From Desulfarculaceae bacterium (GTDB taxonomy: Bacteria > Desulfobacterota > Desulfobacteria > Desulfobacterales > Desulfobacteraceae), in the NCBI GenBank assembly GCA_021737205.1, contig JAIPEK010000163.1:1-5618 (forward strand): a DNA stretch of 5,618 nucleotides, read 5' to 3'. Below the pieces are notes generated by a model. That model ran no database searches and had not been told where the DNA came from. It was given only the letters and a program-made list of their open reading frames with translations. Both the position numbers and the translations under genes were made by a program. Shown piece by piece: positions 1 to 5,618 of the stretch (positions are counted from its first letter, which is position 1; each line of letters begins with the position of its first letter).

Positions 1-55
1 AAAGAGGTTGCAACAAAACCATTATCCTTCAATGATAAAAACTGGACGACTCCCT

Positions 56-799
56 ATGAAATACAGAACAATATGGCAAAAAATCACAATATTCTTATGC
101 ATTTTCCTGATACCGGCCTTTGTTTCCTGCACTTATCAGGATCGGGTTCAGCCGGTGAGCCTGCCGGGCGGCTCCCCGAATTCGGTCAACATCAACGGGC
201 TGAAACTCAGCGCCACCGCCTATGAGGACCGGGAAAAAGCAAAAAAGGCCTTTGGATTCGACATCCGGAAAGCCGGACTCCTTCCGGTTCAGCTGGTTTT
301 CCGGAACGACGGCAAGGATGTCATCGACCTGGTCGGGGATCAGACGTTTCTGATCGACAGCGAAAACCGGGCCTGGCCGGTGATCTCCAGTGAGCGGACC
401 TATGAGCGGGTCAAAAAACATGTGGAGATCGGAGAGACCATGGCCGGCACGGCAAAACCCGGCTTGCTGCTGGGCGCGGCCGGGGCCGTTGCCGGGCTTG
501 CCGTCGGCATCGTGACCGGGGAGAACATCGGAGAGTATGCCGGCAAAGGGGCCGTAATCGGCGGCACTGCCGGAGCCCTCGGCGGCGGGGCCAAAGGGTA
601 CCAGGATGCAAGAAAAAAAATCAGACAGGGGCTGCGGGACCAGAGCCTGAAAAACCGGGAAATAATGCCCGGCCAGATCGCCTACGGCATGATCTTCTTT
701 CCCGGGTATGACGAAGAGGCCCAAAGCACGGCCTGGCTGAAACTGACCCTTTCTTTCAGCGGCGAGGCCGGACCGGTTACGCTCCCCTTGGGCCCCTGA
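56..799 (+). CDS. Glycine-zipper outer-membrane-type lipoprotein, function unknown
   Basis: The 247-residue product starts with a lipoprotein-type signal peptide: basic n-region (MKYRTIWQK), hydrophobic stretch at residues 10-24 and a lipobox-like FVSC ending at Cys25. Phe at -3 is unusual, so lipidation is likely but not certain. Residues 45-115 look like beta strands (VQLVFRNDGKDVIDL, then QTFLIDSENRAWPV). Residues 136-182 are a small-residue, Gly/Ala-rich glycine-zipper segment able to form a membrane helical hairpin. A basic helix follows (183-200), and more strands (PGQIAYGMIFFPG, then AWLKLTLSF) finish the protein. I chose ATG 56 because it puts a proper n-region before the signal peptide and has a weak GGA (44-46) upstream. 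In-frame TTG 8 and ATG 32 would add a non-signal-like leader. The protein is probably envelope-anchored. No enzymatic motif is visible and the function is unknown. The stop is a CCC-TGA junction followed by coding-like sequence in the +1 frame (next entry). Confidence 0.8.
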   Translation: MKYRTIWQKITIFLCIFLIPAFVSCTYQDRVQPVSLPGGSPNSVNINGLKLSATAYEDREKAKKAFGFDIRKAGLLPVQLVFRNDGKDVIDLVGDQTFLIDSENRAWPVISSERTYERVKKHVEIGETMAGTAKPGLLLGAAGAVAGLAVGIVTGENIGEYAGKGAVIGGTAGALGGGAKGYQDARKKIRQGLRDQSLKNREIMPGQIAYGMIFFPGYDEEAQSTAWLKLTLSFSGEAGPVTLPLGP

Positions 800-923
800 A
801 ATCCGGGACAAGGTCGGGGGAAAATTCCACTCAGGGAGCATCATTACATCCTCGGGCGCCCTGATCGAACTTGACCACGACCGTCCCGCCAGGGTCGGGA
901 TGATCAGAGGGGCGGCGGATTAA
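800..923 (+). other. Coding-like tail in +1 frame after the lipoprotein stop (frameshift extension or gene remnant)
   Basis: This stretch lies between two convergent genes and holds no start-to-stop gene. The plus frame one base downstream of the lipoprotein frame is open from the stop at 744-746 to a TAA at 921-923. From 798 it reads as ordinary protein (EIRDKVGGKFHSGS, then ALIELDHDRPARVGMIRG) for 41 codons. By hand count about 30 of the 41 third positions are G or C against about 20 of 41 second positions, a coding-like bias. The frame has no plausible start codon and SD of its own. Removing one C from the CCCC run at 793-796 would fuse it to the lipoprotein. It could be a C-terminal extension reached by frameshift, the result of a sequencing indel, a decayed gene end, or chance. 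I see no terminator here. Confidence 0.35.
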
Positions 924-1333
924 ACGCTCGACAACGCCTTTTCCATAATTTCGGCGAAATAGGGATTGAGCTTGTTAATTTCGATGCCGATCCCGTCCTC
1001 CTGCTTCCGGACTATCGTGCCGCTCAGTTTGAACGGCTTTTCAAATCCGGGCAGACCGAACACGAACCGGGTTTCTTCCCCCACCTGAAAGTCTCCGGTG
1101 CAGTTGATAAAGATGCCCCCTACGCTGATATCCCTCGCGGTCCGCTTGTAGGGTCTGCTTTCGCTTACCACAAAATCGACATCCACGTTCACCTGCTTTC
1201 TCGGATGCTTTCGGTTCCGCTTCTCCCCCCAGGAGTCGAGAATATCCGAAAGCGCCTTGAGTTTTTCGTCGGGCAGGGATTTAACAATCCGTACAATCCT
1301 GTCTACTTCCACTGTTGTAGATTCGGTTTGCAT
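920..1333 (-). CDS. Single-domain PilZ protein, predicted c-di-GMP receptor
   Basis: This 137-residue cytoplasmic protein has both parts of the PilZ c-di-GMP-binding signature: RxxxR (R41-K-H-P-R45) and [D/N]xSxxG (D68-I-S-V-G-G73). They are followed by the alternating strands of the PilZ barrel (residues 74-120, including GGIFI, ETRFVFGL, FKLSGTIVRK and DGIGIEI) and a short C-terminal helix (123-134). Since the canonical ligand residues are intact, binding of c-di-GMP is expected from family knowledge. The output is unknown; PilZ proteins typically act on motility, exopolysaccharide or surface behaviour through protein contacts. Residues 8-36 form a charged amphipathic helical extension (IVRIVKSLPDEKLKALSDIL) ahead of the barrel. 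The ATG at 1333 is supported by an AAAAGGA SD (1344-1350 on this strand), 10 nt upstream. The gene is monocistronic as far as the window shows, and convergent with the lipoprotein. Confidence 0.92.
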   Translation of the reverse strand: MQTESTTVEVDRIVRIVKSLPDEKLKALSDILDSWGEKRNRKHPRKQVNVDVDFVVSESRPYKRTARDISVGGIFINCTGDFQVGEETRFVFGLPGFEKPFKLSGTIVRKQEDGIGIEINKLNPYFAEIMEKALSSV

Positions 1334-1371
1334 CTGCGGTGTGTCCTTTTGATTGAAAAATGGATAGATTT

Positions 1372-1400
1372 ATCTTAGTCCGGCCTTTTGTAAAAGTCAA
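1372..1400 (-). promoter_or_regulatory. Sigma70-type promoter of the PilZ gene
   Basis: Read on the minus strand, TTGACT (1395-1400) is followed after exactly 17 nt by TAAGAT (1372-1377). Both are 5 of 6 matches to the consensus boxes. Transcription would start near 1365, giving a leader of about 30 nt that contains the SD at 1344-1350. The spacer and -35 box lie inside a pair of inverted repeats (separate entry), which could make this a regulated promoter. Confidence 0.7.
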
Positions 1401-1404
1401 GGCC
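1382..1404. promoter_or_regulatory. Nested inverted repeats over the PilZ promoter, possible operator
   Basis: An outer dyad GGCCTT (1382-1387) / AAGGCC (1399-1404) encloses an inner dyad CTTTT (1385-1389) / AAAAG (1392-1396). The two are not centred on the same base, so they cannot both pair fully. They cover the promoter spacer and -35 box, where a bound repressor would block RNA polymerase. No regulator is known from the sequence. With no T-run in a transcribed orientation, a terminator is unlikely. Chance is possible in such short arms. Confidence 0.35.
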
Positions 1405-1474
1405 TCCGAATTTAAAAGATATTCCGCCGTATTCGTTACAGCGGTTTGATAATTGACTGAAAAAAAAAGAAGAA

Positions 1475-1503
1475 TTGAAAAAAAAATGAAATTGCTCTAT
1501 GAT
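1475..1503 (+). promoter_or_regulatory. Near-consensus sigma70 promoter for the LapA-like/mutS operon
   Basis: TTGAAA (1475-1480) and TATGAT (1498-1503) are separated by exactly 17 nt. Each box is close to consensus. Two runs of nine A lie just upstream (1460-1468) and within the -35/spacer junction (1478-1486), giving an AT-rich, UP-element-like, probably bent region. Transcription should start near 1510, leaving a leader of about 47 nt before the ATG at 1557. It is the only strong promoter seen ahead of the three plus-strand genes. Confidence 0.7.
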
Positions 1504-1556
1504 CCATGATGATTTTTGTTGGACAGAACTGATAATGATAAAAATGGAGTGGCGAA

Positions 1557-1970
1557 ATGAAAAAGATCAAAATGGTGGTATTGTTACTTATTCTTGTTGC
1601 AGTCGGACTTTTGATATACCAGAACAGAGACTATTTCTTTGCCAAAAAAGCCCTTTCGCTGAGCCTGGGGGTCGAATCATGGAACTGGACTTTTACAGGC
1701 ATCTGGAACCTCGGTTACTTCGGCATCTGTCTGGCAATCGGTTTATTGATCACAGGAGTCAAATGTCTCAGCATCCGCATGAAATCCAAAAAAACCATCA
1801 AAGGCCTGAACTCGGATATTGAATCGCACCTGGGAACCATTTCCAGCCTGAAAACAGAGCTTGAAAAGTATACCAGCGACCCCTACCTGAAAAAGAGCGA
1901 GCAGGAAAAAACCGAATCGGGACAGACCGGCTCTCTTCCGGAGACGAAAGAGGCGGCCCCGGCCGAATAA
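1557..1970 (+). CDS. LapA-like (DUF1049-type) inner-membrane protein
   Basis: The 137-residue protein has a first transmembrane helix at residues 4-20, a YQNRDYF turn with the Gln-Asn typical of LapA-domain proteins, a short external segment containing WNWTF, and a second transmembrane helix at 49-68. A basic, helical, coiled-coil-prone region follows (75-106), then an acidic low-complexity tail (112-137, ending KEAAPAE). This is the architecture of LapA-domain proteins, which in E. coli are linked to lipopolysaccharide assembly and regulation. Assignment here is by architecture and weak sequence resemblance. Both termini should face the cytoplasm. The start is supported by a GGAG SD (1546-1549), 7 nt before the ATG. 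The gene is first in the probable operon, 27 nt ahead of mutS. A 107-codon reading frame overlapping its start in another frame is discounted. Confidence 0.7.
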   Translation: MKKIKMVVLLLILVAVGLLIYQNRDYFFAKKALSLSLGVESWNWTFTGIWNLGYFGICLAIGLLITGVKCLSIRMKSKKTIKGLNSDIESHLGTISSLKTELEKYTSDPYLKKSEQEKTESGQTGSLPETKEAAPAE

Positions 1971-1997
1971 AAAACAAGTGCAAGGCGGTTTTTCCTG

Positions 1998-4661
1998 ATG
2001 ACGGATCATAACAATACGCCCATGATGAAACAGTACCATGCCATCAAAGAGCAGTACCGGGATGCCATTCTGTTTTACAGGATGGGGGATTTTTATGAAA
2101 TGTTTTATGAAGACGCCAATACGGCGGCTTTGATCCTTGAAATCGCTCTCACCTCGAGGAACAAAAACGAAGAGAACCCGGTGCCCATGTGCGGGGTCCC
2201 GGTAAAAGCGGCGGACAACTACATTGCAAGGCTCATTGAAAACGGACAAAAGGTGGCGGTCTGCGAGCAGGTGGAAGACCCGGGCCGGGTAAAGGGACTT
2301 GTGCGGCGGGAAGTGGTCCGCGTGGTCACTCCGGGAATGATCGTCAACGAATCGCTGCTGGACAAAAAATCCAACAATTTCCTCCTCTCCCTTTACAAAA
2401 CCGGCGGCAGGGCCGGAATCGCATACCTGGATATTTCCACGGGCGCTTTTTACACGGCGGAACAGGACCTTGAGGGCGGCCGTATTCCTGCACCGGTACT
2501 GGATGAAGTTCTCCGGGTCAACCCCAGCGAAATCCTGCTGCCGGACTCATTCAAAGGCGACATAAGTGCAAAAGGCCTTTTGAAATTTCTTTCCAGCCGC
2601 GAGCTGAACTTTGTGGACAACGATTACTTCAATCTTTGTCAAGCAAAACAGCGGCTCTGTGATACCTTCGGGACCCGGAGCCTCAAAGGATTCGGGTGTG
2701 ACGGCTTCTCCGCCGGCCTTAGTGCGGCAGGCGCCGTGCTCCAATATATCCGGGAAACCCAGATGCAGGACATCAGCCACATCCCGGGCATATCTCCCTA
2801 CCGGCTCGACAGCTACCTGATCATCGATGACCGCTCCTGCAGAAATCTTGAACTGTTGCGCAACATCCAGACCCTTGATAAAAAAGGTTCTCTCCTCGAT
2901 GTCATCGACAAAACCGTCACCGCCATGGGCGGACGGCTTTTAAAAACATGGCTGCGGTATCCCCTGGTAGAAAAAGAGAATGTGGAGCAAAGGCTTGATG
3001 CCGTGTCCGAAGCTGCTGAAAATCCGATTGTAAACGGGCGGATTTCCGATTCGCTCAAGGATGTATACGATATCGAACGCATTGCCGGCAAAGTCTGTAT
3101 GAAACAGTGCAATGCAAGAGACCTGACTGCGCTGAAAAATTCCCTTTTCAAACTGCCGGGACTCTTTGAGCTTCTGGACGGGTTTTCCTCTCCCCTTCTG
3201 AACCGGATGGATGAACAGGATGCGCAAGAGATACGTACCGAACTTATGCAGACCGCCGATTTGATCCACGGGGCCGTCCGGGAAGACGCGCCGTATTCGG
3301 TCAACGAAGGAGACATCATAAAACAGGGATTTGACCCGGAGCTTGACGAACTCATCGAAATTTCCACCACCGGCAAACAGTGGATCGCCAGAGCCCAGGC
3401 CGAAGAAAAAGAAAAAACCGGGCTGAGTTCCCTTAAAATCAAGTACAACAAGGTATTCGGATATTTCATAGAAGTATCAAAAACCCAGGCCCGGCATGTG
3501 CCGGAACACTACCTGAAAAAACAAACCCTGGTCAACTCGGAGCGGTATATCACCGAAGAGATGAAAGAGGTGGAGTCGAAAATCCTCAATGCCCAGGAAA
3601 AACGTGCCGCACTTGAGTATGAGATCTTCTGCGACATCCGGGAAAAAATCGGCGCCCGCACCCGGTCCCTTCTGAAGGCGGCCTCGTTTATCGCACGGGT
3701 GGACGTGCTCATCTCCTTTGCCCGGGCCGCCAGGGAAAACGGATACACAAGGCCCGAAATCAACACCACAGGGACAGTCCGGATCAAAGACGGGCGGCAT
3801 CCGGTGGTGGAAAAAATGATCGAAGGGGAACGGTATGTACCCAACAGCATCCGAATGGACAATACCGAAAACCAGGTGCTGCTGATCACCGGACCCAACA
3901 TGGCCGGTAAATCCACCGTTCTCAGGCAGGTGGCCCTGACTTCGGTCATGGCCCAGATGGGGGCCTTCGTGCCGGCCGCCGAAGCGTCCATATGCATCAC
4001 GGACCGGATCTTCACCCGGGTTGGGGCGCTGGACAACCTGTCCCAGGGTCAGAGCACGTTCATGGTGGAAATGGAGGAAACCGCCAACATTGTCAACAAC
4101 GCAGGCGAAAACAGTCTTGTGGTCCTTGACGAAATCGGGCGGGGCACCAGTACGTATGACGGAATGAGCATTGCCTGGGCCGTTGCCGAACATCTGCACG
4201 AAATCGACGGCAAAGGGGTCAAGACCCTTTTCGCCACCCATTACCACGAACTGATTCAGCTTGCCGACCGGTTGCCGAGGCTCAAAAACTTCAATATTGC
4301 GGTCAAGGAATTCAACGACAACATCGTATTCTTGAGAAAGCTGACAGAAGGCGGAACCAACAAAAGTTACGGTATACAGGTAGCCAGGCTTGCAGGCGTG
4401 CCGGATTCCATCATTAATAGAGCAAAAAAAGTCCTACAAATGAGTGAAAATAACAGTTATACTGGAAACTTTGACGGGATTGACAACGACAAGGAACCCG
4501 GGAGGGGAACGGATACCGCTTCCGGTTCAAAGCAGCTTGAACTTTTCAACCACAGGGACAATGAAATTGTTCAGATGCTTGACCGGACGGATATCTCCTC
4601 GATCACGCCCATCGAGGCCCTGAATATATTAAACGACATGAAAAATAAAATCCGAAACTAA
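1998..4661 (+). CDS. mutS: DNA mismatch repair ATPase MutS
   Basis: This 887-residue cytoplasmic protein recognises mismatches and small loops as a dimer and, with ATP, recruits MutL to start strand-directed repair. The N-terminal domain (about 8-125) has the mismatch-reading Phe-X-Glu motif (F32-Y-E34 in GDFYEMF). Connector, core and lever regions follow (about 130-580), with the clamp-region motif KYNKVFGYFIEV near 482-493. The ATPase domain carries GRHPVVE (599-605), Walker A GPNMAGKST (632-640, Lys638), the SQGQSTFMVEM signature (682-692), Walker B VVLDE (Asp711, Glu712), GRGTSTYDG (714-722) and the H-loop THYHEL (His748). A polar linker leads to QLELF (846-850), a probable beta-clamp-binding site, and a C-terminal helix TPIEALNILNDMK that matches the tetramerisation region. 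The length is slightly above E. coli MutS (853). All catalytic residues are present, so it should be functional. An AAGGCGG SD (1982-1988) supports the ATG. No mutL is in the window. Confidence 0.98.
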   Translation: MTDHNNTPMMKQYHAIKEQYRDAILFYRMGDFYEMFYEDANTAALILEIALTSRNKNEENPVPMCGVPVKAADNYIARLIENGQKVAVCEQVEDPGRVKGLVRREVVRVVTPGMIVNESLLDKKSNNFLLSLYKTGGRAGIAYLDISTGAFYTAEQDLEGGRIPAPVLDEVLRVNPSEILLPDSFKGDISAKGLLKFLSSRELNFVDNDYFNLCQAKQRLCDTFGTRSLKGFGCDGFSAGLSAAGAVLQYIRETQMQDISHIPGISPYRLDSYLIIDDRSCRNLELLRNIQTLDKKGSLLDVIDKTVTAMGGRLLKTWLRYPLVEKENVEQRLDAVSEAAENPIVNGRISDSLKDVYDIERIAGKVCMKQCNARDLTALKNSLFKLPGLFELLDGFSSPLLNRMDEQDAQEIRTELMQTADLIHGAVREDAPYSVNEGDIIKQGFDPELDELIEISTTGKQWIARAQAEEKEKTGLSSLKIKYNKVFGYFIEVSKTQARHVPEHYLKKQTLVNSERYITEEMKEVESKILNAQEKRAALEYEIFCDIREKIGARTRSLLKAASFIARVDVLISFARAARENGYTRPEINTTGTVRIKDGRHPVVEKMIEGERYVPNSIRMDNTENQVLLITGPNMAGKSTVLRQVALTSVMAQMGAFVPAAEASICITDRIFTRVGALDNLSQGQSTFMVEMEETANIVNNAGENSLVVLDEIGRGTSTYDGMSIAWAVAEHLHEIDGKGVKTLFATHYHELIQLADRLPRLKNFNIAVKEFNDNIVFLRKLTEGGTNKSYGIQVARLAGVPDSIINRAKKVLQMSENNSYTGNFDGIDNDKEPGRGTDTASGSKQLELFNHRDNEIVQMLDRTDISSITPIEALNILNDMKNKIRN

Positions 4662-4667
4662 ACTTTT

Positions 4668-5618
4668 ATGATTCAGAAACCAAAAATGAAACAAACCCTT
4701 TTTTCCATGGCTCTGGTCTGCCTGTGCGTTTCCGTTTTTTCCGTGCATGTGCACGCCGCCTCTCCCAAACAGCTCTACCTTGCCGCGGACAACTGTTACA
4801 AAGAACTCAGAAATTCCTCCTCCCGGAAAAAATACCGGAGCTACTGGCTCAAATGCATCGACAAGTACCAGGAGATATTCAAACAGTACCCGTCAAGCTC
4901 ATGGGCGCCCGCCGGGATGTACCGCTCGGCCCAGCTTTACCTAAAACTCTTTGAATACTCCTACGCCCGGCGGGACAAAAGCCAGGCAGCCGATCTTTTG
5001 AAACGGATCAGGAGACGATACCCGGATTCGGCCTACAGCCGGCGGGCCGAGCCGCTTTTACGGAAAATGGCCGTCAACAGTGATACAATCGAAAACAGAG
5101 AGAACCCGAAGCCGGACTCCGTCAAGGTGTCCCAAAAGCGGGCAACCCGGAGTAAAAAAAAATCATCCGCCGACCCCGTTACCTCCGGCGACACTGGCCG
5201 GGATGACGGAAACAACGGCAGGGCCAGTATTTCAGACCTCCGGTTCTGGTCCAATCCGGACTACACCCGCGTGGTCATTGATGCAGAAGCGGAAAGACAG
5301 TTCAACTACCGGCTTCTGAACCGGGACCCGACCATTAACATCCCTTTCAAACGCCTGTACGTGGATATTGAAAACTCCAAACTGCCGGATTCCTTTCCGT
5401 CCCGGACCCCCATCGAGGACGATCTTTTAAAACAGGCCCGTGCAGGGCAGCACACCCAAGACTCTGTCCGGGTGGTGGTGGACATCAAATCTTTTGAAAG
5501 CTACAAGATTTTTTCGCTCAAGGACCCCTTCCGGATCGTCATCGATGTGTGGGGAGAAGGGGCCGGCGAAACGCAAACCGATACCATGGTCGCATCCACT
5601 GACAAAAACTCCGGCTCC
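4668..5618 (+). CDS. Exported AMIN-domain protein, probable N-acetylmuramoyl-L-alanine amidase (5' part, runs off window)
   Basis: The frame is open for 317 codons to the window edge with no stop. Residues 7-30 form a Sec signal peptide (MKQTLFSMALVCLCVSVFS, cleavage after VHA at about 30). Residues 32-135 are helical and TPR-like, with a repeat-like motif of the kind seen in YbgF/outer-membrane assembly proteins (YQEIFKQYPSSSWAPAGMYRSAQLYLK, roughly 67-94, and LLKRIRRRYPDSAYSRRAEPLLRK after it). A Lys/Ser/Asp-rich linker (about 140-185) leads to an AMIN domain (about 188-296), recognisable from ISDLRFWSNPDYTRVVID, RLYVDIENSKL and DPFRIVIDVWG. AMIN domains target periplasmic amidases to peptidoglycan or the division site, and this order usually precedes an Amidase_3 zinc hydrolase, which would lie beyond the window. 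The catalytic domain is not seen, so the enzyme call is inference. ATG 4668 is 6 nt after the mutS stop; ATG 4686 is an equally good signal-peptide start. Neither has a clear SD, which suggests translational coupling. Confidence 0.78.
   Translation, partial: MIQKPKMKQTLFSMALVCLCVSVFSVHVHAASPKQLYLAADNCYKELRNSSSRKKYRSYWLKCIDKYQEIFKQYPSSSWAPAGMYRSAQLYLKLFEYSYARRDKSQAADLLKRIRRRYPDSAYSRRAEPLLRKMAVNSDTIENRENPKPDSVKVSQKRATRSKKKSSADPVTSGDTGRDDGNNGRASISDLRFWSNPDYTRVVIDAEAERQFNYRLLNRDPTINIPFKRLYVDIENSKLPDSFPSRTPIEDDLLKQARAGQHTQDSVRVVVDIKSFESYKIFSLKDPFRIVIDVWGEGAGETQTDTMVASTDKNSGS

Noticed and set aside
8..36. TTGCAA-N17-AATGAT as a promoter for the lipoprotein
   Set aside because: Each box matches consensus at only 4 of 6 positions and the leader would be very short. 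The true upstream context lies outside the window.
8..55. In-frame TTG (8) and ATG (32) as earlier starts for the lipoprotein
   Set aside because: They add a leader without signal-peptide character. The GAGG at 4-7 directly abuts the TTG and is about 24 nt from ATG 32, so neither has a proper SD.
882..902. Stem TCCCG/CGGGA (loop of 7) as a terminator between the convergent genes
   Set aside because: The stem is short and is not followed by a T-run on either strand.
1499..1822. 107-codon plus-strand reading frame overlapping the LapA-like gene
   Set aside because: Its start lies in the promoter -10 region, it has no SD, and the overlapping frame encodes a convincing two-TM protein with a good SD.
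2569..2582. Perfect 14-bp palindrome CAAAAGGCCTTTTG, similar to part of the PilZ promoter dyad
   Set aside because: It lies inside mutS codons (AKGLLK region) with no T-run or nearby promoter. A single internal occurrence is best explained by codon content.
3477..4247. Long minus-strand reading frames opposite mutS (also 2813-3469 and 3509-4036)
   Set aside because: These are antisense shadows of a strongly conserved gene, with no SD and no recognisable domain.
4742..4755. CGTGCA-TG-TGCACG dyad near the amidase start
   Set aside because: The loop is only 2 nt and the dyad falls in signal-peptide codons (SVHVHA); there is no sign of a regulatory role.

Overview
The window looks like ordinary chromosomal DNA from a Gram-negative bacterium. 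The likeliest source is a sulfate-reducer-type Desulfobacterota (former Deltaproteobacteria, Desulfobacteraceae-like). This placement rests on the gene set (glycine-zipper lipoprotein, small PilZ protein, LapA-like membrane protein, MutS, amidase with a TPR-like N-terminus and an AMIN domain), the moderate to high GC, and the style of the proteins. It is inference; no marker gene fixes the taxon.

Layout. (1) 56-799, plus strand: a lipoprotein with a signal peptide and a glycine-zipper segment that appears to be inserted into a beta-sandwich-like domain. It is followed by an unexplained but coding-like tail (800-923). The tail lies in the +1 frame relative to the gene and ends exactly at the stop of the next, convergent gene. 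(2) 920-1333, minus strand: a single-domain PilZ protein, a predicted c-di-GMP receptor, with a good SD and a sigma70-like promoter that contains nested inverted repeats. (3) 1334-1556: the divergent intergenic region, carrying the PilZ promoter on one side and a near-consensus sigma70 promoter between A-tracts on the other. (4) 1557-1970, 1998-4661 and 4668 to the window end, plus strand: a tightly packed probable operon of a LapA-like two-TM protein, the mismatch-repair ATPase MutS, and the first 317 codons of an exported AMIN-domain protein. The last is most likely an N-acetylmuramoyl-L-alanine amidase whose catalytic domain lies beyond the window.

Function. mutS is complete and has every expected motif: the Phe-X-Glu mismatch reader, Walker A and B, the H-loop, a beta-clamp-binding pentapeptide and the C-terminal oligomerisation helix. 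Its neighbours are envelope genes, so the cotranscription appears to be a matter of genomic layout rather than a shared pathway. I see no mobile element, CRISPR array, tRNA, rRNA, defence system or other clearly novel system. The items most worth a second look are the CCC-TGA frameshift-like junction after the lipoprotein, the nested dyads in the PilZ promoter, and the domain architectures of the lipoprotein and the amidase.
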